NCBI GenBank assembly: GCA_964411985.1
Contig: CAYPNF010000030.1
Coordinates: 40,287 to 104,286, forward strand
Direction of reading: 5' to 3'
DNA from: CAYPNF01 sp964411985
Lineage (GTDB): Bacteria > Verrucomicrobiota > Verrucomicrobiia > Limisphaerales > J093
DNA length: 64,000 nt
A program made the translations under genes and the position numbers. The notes under the pieces are model-generated. The model was given only the letters and a program-made list of their open reading frames with translations, was not told where the DNA came from and searched no databases. This document shows, one piece after another, positions 47,401 to 54,960 of this stretch; position 1 is the stretch's first letter; every line of letters starts with the position of its first letter.

Positions 47401-47729
47401 GGGCGTTCAAGGAGCCGAAGGAAGCGGAAAAACACCTTGCGGAACTTCTGGAGATCTACTGGAAGGGGCTGAACGCACCTCTCCCGTTCTTCCCAAGAAC
47501 AGCCTTTGGCTACGTGCTGCCTAAAGGGGCTACGGCCAAGAAGACCCCAGAAGAAACGGCTCTCGAACTGTGGGAGGGCGGCGAGGATGACGAGTTCCGA
47601 ACCGGCGAGCGCGAGGATCCCTATTTCGATCTCTGTTTCAGGCACCACCCCGACCCTCTCGGCAAGGAGTTTCAAACTCTGGCAAGCGAAGTGGTTAACC
47701 CGATTCTCCCCCATGAGGAGGAATTATGA
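44433..47729 (+). CDS. recC: Exodeoxyribonuclease V subunit gamma (RecC)
   Basis: The product is about 1098 residues from MSLFLYKSNRLEVLAQYLAE, close to E. coli RecC (1122). RecC holds the RecBCD complex together and scans for Chi. Recognisable parts are the N-terminal inactive helicase fold (VVETQGMAQWLKLELSRRRG, LPFPRAFLSRLT), the segment HIPVHLFCFCPCREYWGD, the GMQDGSFPR motif (about 643) and the C-terminal inactive nuclease-like domain (KKGEVHLALWIEHLVLQLLN). The gene overlaps recB by ATGA. The ATG at 44433 is chosen because it overlaps the leader ORF; a longer frame to 44367 covers the promoter. Confidence 0.95.
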   Translation: MSLFLYKSNRLEVLAQYLAERTLGTPLSSPFLVEQVVVETQGMAQWLKLELSRRRGIVANLELPFPRAFLSRLTATVLPEQLRVGAIEPEALTWRIMGTLGRLLPEPAFKDLRNYLSASEDPRRKYQLAERLAGLLDQYSVYRPDWIDAWQKGEDSQWQAVLWRAVMTDGLACQGKFLYELLQVLKNSACDRSQLPERLSVFAPSSLPPIYLTVFESLARHIPVHLFCFCPCREYWGDTVSSGEAERIRTKALKTGGNPEDLHLDTSNTLLASWGKTGRAFQQLITDLGSVSHEAEDFEEPQSGHLLGCIQLSFLTLEPEPDPLRRINIRPDDRSLQVHACHSPLRELQVLRDHLLEWFSNDSTLSPKDILIMLPDVESYAPYIKGVFDTEEPGAPAIPYTLTDRCARDESALIDGFARLLQLSSGRLTTSSVVDFFETAAVRRRFGVAEVDLEQIRSWIQSAGIRWGRNAAHRTQLGLPGFLEHSWEHGCNRLLLGYAMADGGEVLVDGLLPCEGIEGTVTGLLGRWMDFLEQLFASLDDLSGAKTLSGWASILNTLLDRLFLPELKEERAANTIRQLLDRLRQQQAVSDFREEVSLAVVTERLLPGLEQNQPAKSLLRGAVTFCGLSPMRSVPFRVVCMLGMQDGSFPRCPVPPSFDLMVQNPRIGDESRREDDRYLFLEALLAARDRLYLSYIGQSVRDNSPRPPSVVVSELLEFIAARFQEHGRPPSVPDKAADSLIERLVTTHKLHAFSPAYFKQGEPAESRLFGYSAALARVSQCVADRHGQPAPQPFLVQPLSEPGEEWRAVPLKDLLSFFRNPSRFFVRKRLEFSLPEDKELLQEEEPFTLDALETYHRKNEVLESLFNGKSRARLLAAWKGSGQLPPGSLGALVANDLFAAANPVRIKVQERVKEAQLIRESFELKVGGFTLEGQLGLFPAVGLVRYRAAKVDRKKKGEVHLALWIEHLVLQLLNWDGPRQSWLIGEDEMWAFKEPKEAEKHLAELLEIYWKGLNAPLPFFPRTAFGYVLPKGATAKKTPEETALELWEGGEDDEFRTGEREDPYFDLCFRHHPDPLGKEFQTLASEVVNPILPHEEEL

Positions 47730-50700
47730 GATTTGAACTGGCAACCACTGCTCTGGAAAAGGGAGTCACCCGGCTGGAGGCCAGCGCGGGGACAGGCAAG
47801 ACTTTCGCCCTGGCAGGCCTTTTCCTCAGGTTGGTTCTGGAGGAGAAAGTGCCGGCGCGGGACATCCTAGTCGTGACCTTCACGCAGGCTGCCACCGCCG
47901 AACTCCGCGACCGGATTCGAAGGCGCCTCAGCGAAGCCCTGGCGGTCTTCAATGGCAAGTCAAGCAAGGACGAACTCTTGATCCGCCTCGCCGGGCAAAT
48001 GAAACCCCATGGCGACATGGCTCGTTCATCTCTCCGGGCCGCTCTGGATACGTTCGACCTGGTTTCGATTTACACCATCCACGGGTTCTGCCAGCGCACC
48101 CTCCAAGACAGCGCCTTCGAGAGCGGCATCCTGTTCGACGTCGAATTGGTGGCGAATCAGGACGATCTGGTCCGCCAGACCGCGGCCGACTATTGCCGCA
48201 ACCAGTTCCACGGATCCGACGAAGTGCTGGCCACCGCGGCGGCATACGCGAAGCTCAACCCGGACGCTCTCGCGCGCCTGCTCAGGCAATACCTGGCTTA
48301 TCCCGCGCTCACCCTGGTGACCTCCCTGGAAGCAAGGGGCATCAAGGACATCGCCCACAACCTCCGTGCGGCTTTCGACCGGTGCACGGGGGCTTGGCGG
48401 ACCCTGCCAGGCGGTCCCGCCGCCCTCTTGGACTACTTCCTTCAGAAGCCCAAATGGTCGAAAGGTGATCACGCAAAGCGCGAGCGACTCCAGGAGAACG
48501 CAGGGTACATGGACACCTGCCTTGATATGGGGACCCTGACCGCCGAAATCTGGGAAGCAGCCAGATTCTTTTCGTTGTCGGAGGTCATGAGCGACGTCGG
48601 CTCTAACAAGCAACTTCCGCAACCCGCACCGCCGCTCTTCACGCATTGCGAGGAGTTGGCCAGCCTCGCCACGGAGTACGCAACCGCCCACCGCCTGGCT
48701 TTTCTGCAAGGCACAGGCAAGATACTCGCGCAGGCCAAACAGGATGCCAAACGGCAGTCGTATGAGGATTTAATCAGCCGCCTGGCCGACGCACTGGAGA
48801 GCGATTCCGGCCTCGCGCTGGCGTCCTCAGTGCGGCGGAGGTATCGCGCGGCGTTGATCGATGAATCCCAGGACACCGATCCCTTGCAGTGGAAGATCTT
48901 CCAGAGGGTGTTTGCCCAGAGCAGTGAGCATTGGCTGTATCTCATTGGAGACCCCAAGCAGGCCATCTACGGGTTCCGCGGCGCAGACGTACACACCTAC
49001 CTCCAAGCAGCCGCCAAGGCCGACCAGGAGTACTCTCTGGACACCAACTGGCGATCCGAGTCCGCCTTGGTGCGCGCTGTAAACGCCATATTCTCCAGCG
49101 CTGGGAGGACTGCGGCGTTTCTGGAAGAGAATATCGCCTTTGAGGCGGTCAGTCCGGGGCCCAAGGCAGACGAGCATCCGATCCGGTTTTCCCCAGGAGG
49201 CCGGCGCCCTCCTCCTTTCCAGGTCTGGTGCTGGGAATCGGCGAAGGGAGCGGTCAGCTCGAAGGCGGCGCAGAAGCAGCTGCCCGCCTCGGTGGCTGCG
49301 GAAATTTCACGGCTGCTCAATGGCGAAGTTCACCTGGGTGAACGGGGCGACTTGAGGCCAGGTGACATCGCGGTTTTGGTGGAGTCCCATAGGCAGGCGG
49401 GCTGGATACAGACCGCCCTGCATGGTTTGGGCATTCCCAGCGTCGAGCAGGCCATGGAAAGTGTTTTTGAGTCCGGAGAGGCTCGGGAACTCCAGTGGAT
49501 TCTGGCGGCGGTGCTCGCGCCAGGTCGGGAAAGCGCCGTCAAATCGGCTTTGACGACTGATGCGCTCGGCCTTAACGGCAGCAGCCTCCAAGAACTGACC
49601 TCCGACGAAGGTAGGTGGCAGTCACGACTGCAGACTTTCGCAAAGTATCGCGAAGCCTGGGAGGAGGACGGGTTCTTCTTCATGTTCGCCCGGCTATTGA
49701 GGGAGGAGAAGGTCATCGAAAACCTTCTCCGTTTCCCGGACGCTGAGCGCCGCATCACCAACCTGCTGCACGTGGCCGAGCTGCTGGAGGCGGCCTGCAT
49801 CGCAGAACACCTTGGGCCATCGCGGCTTGTCCAATGGTTGGAGGAGCGACGGACCGGCGACGAAGCGGCGCTGGACGCCTACCAGCTTCGGTTGGAGAGC
49901 GATGAGGATGCGGTGCAGATCGTGACCATTCACCGGTCCAAAGGCCTGCAATACCCGGTGGTGTTCTGCCCTTTTGTCTGCAAGGACGCCAAGCTAAAGC
50001 AGATCAAAGTAAACGGGCAAAAGGTGCTGGAAGTGGTGCTTTATCACGACCCCAAGACCGGGCATTTGACCTGGGACTTGAGTGATGAACCCGACGAGGA
50101 ACGTAGGCAGCTCGCGGGCAGGGAACAGCTCGCGGAGAAGGTGCGTCTGCTTTACGTGGCGCTGACGCGCGCATGCAACCGGTGTTACCTCGTGAGCGCA
50201 CGGTATGCGCGCAACAAATCCACTGCCTTGGCCTGGCTCATGCACCGGCCCAGCGGAGTCCCCGCTGACCCAGTTGAAGCCTTAGACACGGACACTGTTG
50301 TCCCAGGCCGATGGAAAGATCTTTGGCACGAGGTTGCTGCGGCATCGGGGGACGGCCTTGAGGGAAACCCGGGAGTCGCGGTAGCCGACCTGCCGACCGA
50401 AGCTGGGAACCCGTGGACGGCGAGCGGGCGGAATTCCGGGCGAATGGCAGCCAGGTCGTGCGCAAGAGAAATCAAGGAATCCTGGTTCCTTTCCAGCTTT
50501 ACCCAGCTTGCCAGCCAGGTTTCATCCCGGTCCGCTGGGGACGCTGACGGGAGCTCTCCGGACTACGATGAGGTCGCCGTGGGGCGGGTGCAGGCGGGCG
50601 GAGACGATGACCCTGCTGCTGTTCCAACCGGTATATTCGCACTCCCCCCCGGGGTTCGGACCGGGGATTGCCTGCACAAGATTATCGAACGCTTCGACTT

Positions 50701-51379
50701 TGCGGCCCCCGACGACGAAAAGACGCGGTCACTCATCCAGCAGCAGCTGGAAGCCGCGAATCTTTGGGATCCCACCCACGCTGCCGCACTAGCCAAGATG
50801 CTGGAATGTCTGCGCCACCGGACCCTTGACCCGGAGAACTCTAACCTCAAGCTGGCCAATGTGCCAGCGCGCCAACGGTTGACTGAAATGGAGTTTCAGT
50901 TCCCGACGGCGCAGCTGGACGCCAGGCAACTCGTCGGCCTGATACGAATCCCCGGTTCCGCAACTGCAGGGTCGGACTCTCAGGCCGTCGCCCTGCCGCA
51001 TTCGGCGATAGCGGCCTTCCTGAAAGGATTCATTGACCTAGTGTTCGAGTTTGAAGGCCGCTACCATATCGTGGACTGGAAATCGAACCTGCTGGGCAGC
51101 CGGGCGGAGGATTATTCGCCTGAGGCCATGCAGCGTGCGATTCGGGAAAGTTACTACGACCTGCAGTACCACATCTACACGGTAGCGCTCGACAAATACC
51201 TCCGGCACGCAGTGCCTGGCTACAGTTATGAGGAGCATTTCGGAGGGGTACACTACGTGTTTCTTCGCGGCCTGGACCCGGCCCTTCCGGATCTTGGAAT
51301 CTTTCACGACCGGCCTTCCGCGCAGGCCGTTGAACGCCTCTCCTCGCTGCTAGGGACTTTTCAGGAGGTAATGCCATGA
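47726..51379 (+). CDS. recB: Exodeoxyribonuclease V subunit beta (RecB)
   Basis: The 1217-residue protein is the helicase-nuclease subunit of RecBCD. Walker A reads EASAGTGKTFALAGL (about 14-28), motif Ia DILVVTFTQAATAELRDRIR, Walker B ALIDESQDTDPLQWKIF (about 376), motif III GDPKQAIYGFRGAD and motif V/VI TIHRSKGLQYPVVF. The C-terminal nuclease has the His of GDCLHKIIERF (about 980), the Asp of FIDLVFEFEGRYH, the D-x-K of VDWKSN (about 1115) and the Q-x-x-x-Y of YYDLQYHIYT, so all catalytic residues seem present. It overlaps recC by ATGA and recD by ATGA, giving strict coupling in the order recC-recB-recD. Confidence 0.96.
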   Translation: MRFELATTALEKGVTRLEASAGTGKTFALAGLFLRLVLEEKVPARDILVVTFTQAATAELRDRIRRRLSEALAVFNGKSSKDELLIRLAGQMKPHGDMARSSLRAALDTFDLVSIYTIHGFCQRTLQDSAFESGILFDVELVANQDDLVRQTAADYCRNQFHGSDEVLATAAAYAKLNPDALARLLRQYLAYPALTLVTSLEARGIKDIAHNLRAAFDRCTGAWRTLPGGPAALLDYFLQKPKWSKGDHAKRERLQENAGYMDTCLDMGTLTAEIWEAARFFSLSEVMSDVGSNKQLPQPAPPLFTHCEELASLATEYATAHRLAFLQGTGKILAQAKQDAKRQSYEDLISRLADALESDSGLALASSVRRRYRAALIDESQDTDPLQWKIFQRVFAQSSEHWLYLIGDPKQAIYGFRGADVHTYLQAAAKADQEYSLDTNWRSESALVRAVNAIFSSAGRTAAFLEENIAFEAVSPGPKADEHPIRFSPGGRRPPPFQVWCWESAKGAVSSKAAQKQLPASVAAEISRLLNGEVHLGERGDLRPGDIAVLVESHRQAGWIQTALHGLGIPSVEQAMESVFESGEARELQWILAAVLAPGRESAVKSALTTDALGLNGSSLQELTSDEGRWQSRLQTFAKYREAWEEDGFFFMFARLLREEKVIENLLRFPDAERRITNLLHVAELLEAACIAEHLGPSRLVQWLEERRTGDEAALDAYQLRLESDEDAVQIVTIHRSKGLQYPVVFCPFVCKDAKLKQIKVNGQKVLEVVLYHDPKTGHLTWDLSDEPDEERRQLAGREQLAEKVRLLYVALTRACNRCYLVSARYARNKSTALAWLMHRPSGVPADPVEALDTDTVVPGRWKDLWHEVAAASGDGLEGNPGVAVADLPTEAGNPWTASGRNSGRMAARSCAREIKESWFLSSFTQLASQVSSRSAGDADGSSPDYDEVAVGRVQAGGDDDPAAVPTGIFALPPGVRTGDCLHKIIERFDFAAPDDEKTRSLIQQQLEAANLWDPTHAAALAKMLECLRHRTLDPENSNLKLANVPARQRLTEMEFQFPTAQLDARQLVGLIRIPGSATAGSDSQAVALPHSAIAAFLKGFIDLVFEFEGRYHIVDWKSNLLGSRAEDYSPEAMQRAIRESYYDLQYHIYTVALDKYLRHAVPGYSYEEHFGGVHYVFLRGLDPALPDLGIFHDRPSAQAVERLSSLLGTFQEVMP

Positions 51380-53256
51380 CTGACCTAACTGCCTTGGACG
51401 CTGTCCTGAAGAGCTCCGCCTTCAACCCGCTGGACCGGCATTTCTCCAGGTTGATGCTGCGGATTTCCGGCAAAGAATGCCCAGCTCTGGGCCTGGCCGC
51501 CGCGCTGGCCAGCCGACAGCTGGCAGATGGCCATTCCTGCGTCAGCTTGGGGGAGCATGCCGGGCGCGCCTATCCCGACGGGAAGGGGTCCGAGGCCCCT
51601 TCGGTGGCCTGCCCACCCCGGGCGGAATGGGAGAAACTCCTGCGGGGCACCGCGGTGGTTGGGGCTCCGGGAGAGGGAAAGCCCCTGATTCTGGACGCGG
51701 CGGGGCGGCTTTACCTCCACCGATACTGGCGATACGAGCAGGCCATCGCGCAGGATCTCCTCGCCAGGAGTGAGCTGCCGCCCCTCGCCCTTGATGAACA
51801 GGCGCTTGCCGCCGGTTTGGACCGCCTCTTTCCCGCTGCTCCGGACGTGGTCAACTGGCAAAAAGTCGCCGCTTTCACGGCGGTCCGCCGCCGTTTCTGC
51901 GTCGTCACTGGCGGCCCTGGCACCGGCAAGACGTGGACTGTGGCGCGATTGCTGGCGCTACTCATGGAGCAGCCGGGCGGCGGGAACCTCAAGCTGAAAC
52001 TCGCTGCCCCCACGGGGAAGGCCGCCGCGCGCCTCCAGGAGTCGTTGCGTCAGGCACTAAAGAGCTTGGACTGCTCGGAGTCTGCCAAGGCCCGTTTGCA
52101 GGAACCCGATCTAACTACCACCATACATCGCCTTCTGGGGCCTATCCCCAATTCAGTGGGGTTCCGCCACGGAAAAGAAAACCCGCTGAACGTGGACGTG
52201 CTTGTCGTAGACGAGGCCAGCATGGTGAGCCTGTCAATCATGGCCCGGCTCTTGGACGCTCTGAGGCAGGACAACGTCCGCTTGATATTGGTGGGGGATA
52301 AGGATCAGCTGCCTGCGGTCGACCCGGGCGGAGTTCTGGGTGACATCTGCAGGGCGGCCTCCATCAACCGGTTCAGTGCGCGTTTTCGCCAGGAGTACCA
52401 GGCGTGCAAAGGTGGACCGCTGCCGGAGACGGACGAGCCGTCGCAACGAGGTCTCGCCGACCTGGTCGTGCAGTTGCAAGTCAACCATCGCTCGGGCGAA
52501 GCGGTCGCGCTACACAGCCTCGCCACGCTCGTGAACGCCGGGTCCCACTCGAAAGTGCTGGATTCCCTTCAGGCGGCCCAGTCCGCCGGTTCCGCTGTTT
52601 CCTGGCAGACGCTGCCGGTGCGGCACCAGCTTAAGACCGCGCTTCGGAGCGCTGTCCTCCAGTACTACCTTCCAGTCCTCCAGTCCCCGGGTCCGGAGGA
52701 GGCCCTCAAAGCGTTCGGCCGCTTCCGGATACTCTGCGCAGTGCGCGAGGGACCCTACGGAATGATGAGGATTAACGACCTGGTCGAGGAGATTCTGGCG
52801 GAGGAGTTGCCCAACCTCGCGTTGAGAATCGGGTTCGGCAGCTACCGGGGCAAGCCCGTGATGGTCACGGCGAATAATTACACGGTTAAGCGATACAACG
52901 GCGATATAGGTGTTTTCTGGCCAGCCGCCGGCGGTGCCTCGCTGGCGCACTTTCCTGAGGAGGATGGCTCCGTCCGGGGGATCGCGCGCGAGCGTCTGCC
53001 CGGGCACGAGACCGTTTACGCGATGACCGTCCACAAAAGCCAGGGTTCCGAGTTTGAGCATGTCGTTTTGGTGCTCCCAGAGAAGGAGAACCCAGTCTTA
53101 ACTCGCGAACTGCTTTACACGGGATTGACCCGGGCAAAGAAATCGGTTCAGATCCTAGCACACCAAGAAGTCTTGCGCCTTGCCATACGGCGGCAGGCGC
53201 AGCGACAATCCGGGCTCAGTGATGCCCTGTGCTCCCGAACCGCATCCCAGCCTTAG
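51376..53256 (+). CDS. recD: Exodeoxyribonuclease V subunit alpha (RecD)
   Basis: The 626-residue protein is the 5'-3' helicase of the RecBCD complex. Walker A is VTGGPGTGKTWTVARL (about 176-191), Walker B VLVVDEASMVS (about 275), motif III GDKDQLPAVDPGGVLGDI, and the C-terminal UvrD_C_2 motif YAMTVHKSQGSEFEHVVLVL (about 548). LLYTGLTRAKKSV completes the helicase signature. Its size fits the RecBCD-type RecD (608 in E. coli), not the longer RecD2. The start overlaps the recB stop by ATGA. An imperfect inverted repeat CCTTA...TAAGG just after the stop may end the operon. Confidence 0.95.
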   Translation: MTDLTALDAVLKSSAFNPLDRHFSRLMLRISGKECPALGLAAALASRQLADGHSCVSLGEHAGRAYPDGKGSEAPSVACPPRAEWEKLLRGTAVVGAPGEGKPLILDAAGRLYLHRYWRYEQAIAQDLLARSELPPLALDEQALAAGLDRLFPAAPDVVNWQKVAAFTAVRRRFCVVTGGPGTGKTWTVARLLALLMEQPGGGNLKLKLAAPTGKAAARLQESLRQALKSLDCSESAKARLQEPDLTTTIHRLLGPIPNSVGFRHGKENPLNVDVLVVDEASMVSLSIMARLLDALRQDNVRLILVGDKDQLPAVDPGGVLGDICRAASINRFSARFRQEYQACKGGPLPETDEPSQRGLADLVVQLQVNHRSGEAVALHSLATLVNAGSHSKVLDSLQAAQSAGSAVSWQTLPVRHQLKTALRSAVLQYYLPVLQSPGPEEALKAFGRFRILCAVREGPYGMMRINDLVEEILAEELPNLALRIGFGSYRGKPVMVTANNYTVKRYNGDIGVFWPAAGGASLAHFPEEDGSVRGIARERLPGHETVYAMTVHKSQGSEFEHVVLVLPEKENPVLTRELLYTGLTRAKKSVQILAHQEVLRLAIRRQAQRQSGLSDALCSRTASQP

Positions 53257-53771
53257 CGGCTTAAGGTGAGCTCGCAGACGCTACATGCGGCGTGGGGTAG
53301 GGGACCGAGGTCTTTCGTTGGTGACAAAGAAGCTGGTCCGGTGGAGTCGCTAGCAAAACAGGACGGGGTGGTGGTCACACGCGGTTATGGCTTGGAATGA
53401 TGAAGATGCTGCAAACTCAAAGATGGAAGCGACGGCTTCGGCGAGGAGCTCTCTTTCTGAGTTCCGTGGGACTCGAACGTTTGTTAGCGGGTCGACGACC
53501 ACCAGTCGACCCCATGAAGTTGGGCCGACCCGTGATTGATACGTTTGGCTTGCGCTATCCCGAACAGTGCACCTTTAACGGTCCCGGCGGCGGTCAGGCG
53601 CTCGAAGCTAAGTGTACCGAGCAGGGGCGCTTCTCGGTTATAACGAAACCAGGGATCTCTACGAACCATCAAGTATTCGCGATGTAACGCTAGTGTTAGC
53701 CAGGGGATGGTCAGATCGCAGATGCCTATGACCACTTCGATCGACCAAGGACCCAATCTACCTCCGTCACC
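53257..53771. other. Intergenic region between recD and the SbcD-like gene
   Basis: About 515 bases. Two overlapping frames are open, 53397-53687 on plus and 53484-53756 on minus, both with protein-like stretches but no recognised motif; I call neither. The promoter of the SbcD/SbcC pair should lie near the right end, but it does not match the shared TGTC-type element. Confidence 0.35.
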
Positions 53772-54947
53772 ATGACTACTACCTTCTTACACACCGCAGA
53801 CTGGCAACTCGGAAAGCCCTTCGCAGGTGTTGATGATGACCATAACCGCGTTTTGCTCCAGCAGGAGCGGATTAACGTTCTCAAAAGAATCGCCGCGGCA
53901 GCACGGGATAATTCTGCCAGCTTCATTCTGGTGGCGGGAGATCTATTCGACTCTCCAACGCCCACCAAAGCGACTGTTTCCGCCGCCTGCAGTGCCATCG
54001 GCGCTATGAAGATCCCTGTGTATGCTATCCCTGGCAACCATGACCACGGTGGGCCCGGAAGTCTTTGGGAGCAGGAATTCTTCCGGCGTGAGCGAGAGCA
54101 ACTTGCTCCGAATCTCCGCTTGCTCATGAAGGCAACGCCGATTCCGTTGGATGACGCGGTCGTGTTCCCCTGCCCGCTACTTCGCCGTCATGAGGCGACC
54201 GATCCTACAGCCTGGTTGCGAGGATCGGACTTGGACTTGGGGATGTTTGGGGAGAGACCACGGATAGTGCTCGCGCACGGCAGCGTGCAGGGCTTTACGA
54301 ACCTGGAGCCAGATGAAGAGGAGGCTGGCGGGGGATTGCCCAACCAGATCGATCTTAGCCGCCTGCCTGGGGACGCGTTTGACTACGTCGCGTTAGGTGA
54401 CTGGCACGGTGCTAAGGAAATTAGTCCCAAGGCTTGGTATTCTGGTACCCCTGAGCTAGACCGTTTTCCTAAAGGGAGTGACCACAATCCTGGCAACGTG
54501 CTGCGAGTAACGGCGCGGCGCGGCGCCGTCGCGGAGGTTCGACCGCTTGCTACCGCCCGTTTTCGGTGGCACACCTTAGAATGTCAATTTGCCGACGACT
54601 CGGCGGTAGCTCGCTTGGAAGAGAGGTTTAACGACCTTGTAGCGGCGCGTGCCGGGGAGGACCTGTTGCGCCTGCATTTGGGTGGGGCATTAGGCATTAA
54701 AGCAACCACAGGTTTGGAAGCCAATCTTGAGGCCTGGAAGGCTAGGCTGTTACGTCTGAAACTCTCCGACGAAACCATAATCGCGCCGTCCCAGGCCGAA
54801 ACCGAAGCACTACGCGATCGGCCCGGTGATCCATTGATTTCGCGGGTTGCTGCGAAGCTGCTAGCTATGGCTCAAGGCAGTGGGGAAGACGCCGACCTTG
54901 CGCGGGTGGCTCTGCGCGAACTCTACGCCGCCTGCAACACTCGCTAA
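53772..54947 (+). CDS. SbcD/YhaO-like metallophosphoesterase nuclease subunit
   Basis: The 391-residue protein has the Mre11/SbcD metallophosphoesterase motifs: HTADWQLGKPF (about 7), VAGDLFDS (about 56), GNHDHGG (about 88), LAHGSVQG (about 167) and LGDWHG (about 208). The first motif has Gln where classic SbcD has His (D-x-H), which also occurs in a subfamily of bacterial DNA-repair exonucleases. It should bind two metals and cut DNA ends when driven by its SMC-like partner. The downstream ATPase starts 13 bases after its stop, and the lengths fit the Bacillus YhaO/YhaN pair as well as SbcD/SbcC. Confidence 0.85.
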   Translation: MTTTFLHTADWQLGKPFAGVDDDHNRVLLQQERINVLKRIAAAARDNSASFILVAGDLFDSPTPTKATVSAACSAIGAMKIPVYAIPGNHDHGGPGSLWEQEFFRREREQLAPNLRLLMKATPIPLDDAVVFPCPLLRRHEATDPTAWLRGSDLDLGMFGERPRIVLAHGSVQGFTNLEPDEEEAGGGLPNQIDLSRLPGDAFDYVALGDWHGAKEISPKAWYSGTPELDRFPKGSDHNPGNVLRVTARRGAVAEVRPLATARFRWHTLECQFADDSAVARLEERFNDLVAARAGEDLLRLHLGGALGIKATTGLEANLEAWKARLLRLKLSDETIIAPSQAETEALRDRPGDPLISRVAAKLLAMAQGSGEDADLARVALRELYAACNTR

Positions 54948-54960
54948 ACTGAGGACTCCC

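Noticed and set aside
53484..53756. 90-codon minus-strand ORF upstream of the SbcD-like gene
   Set aside because: A plus-strand frame of similar quality overlaps it and neither has a known motif.
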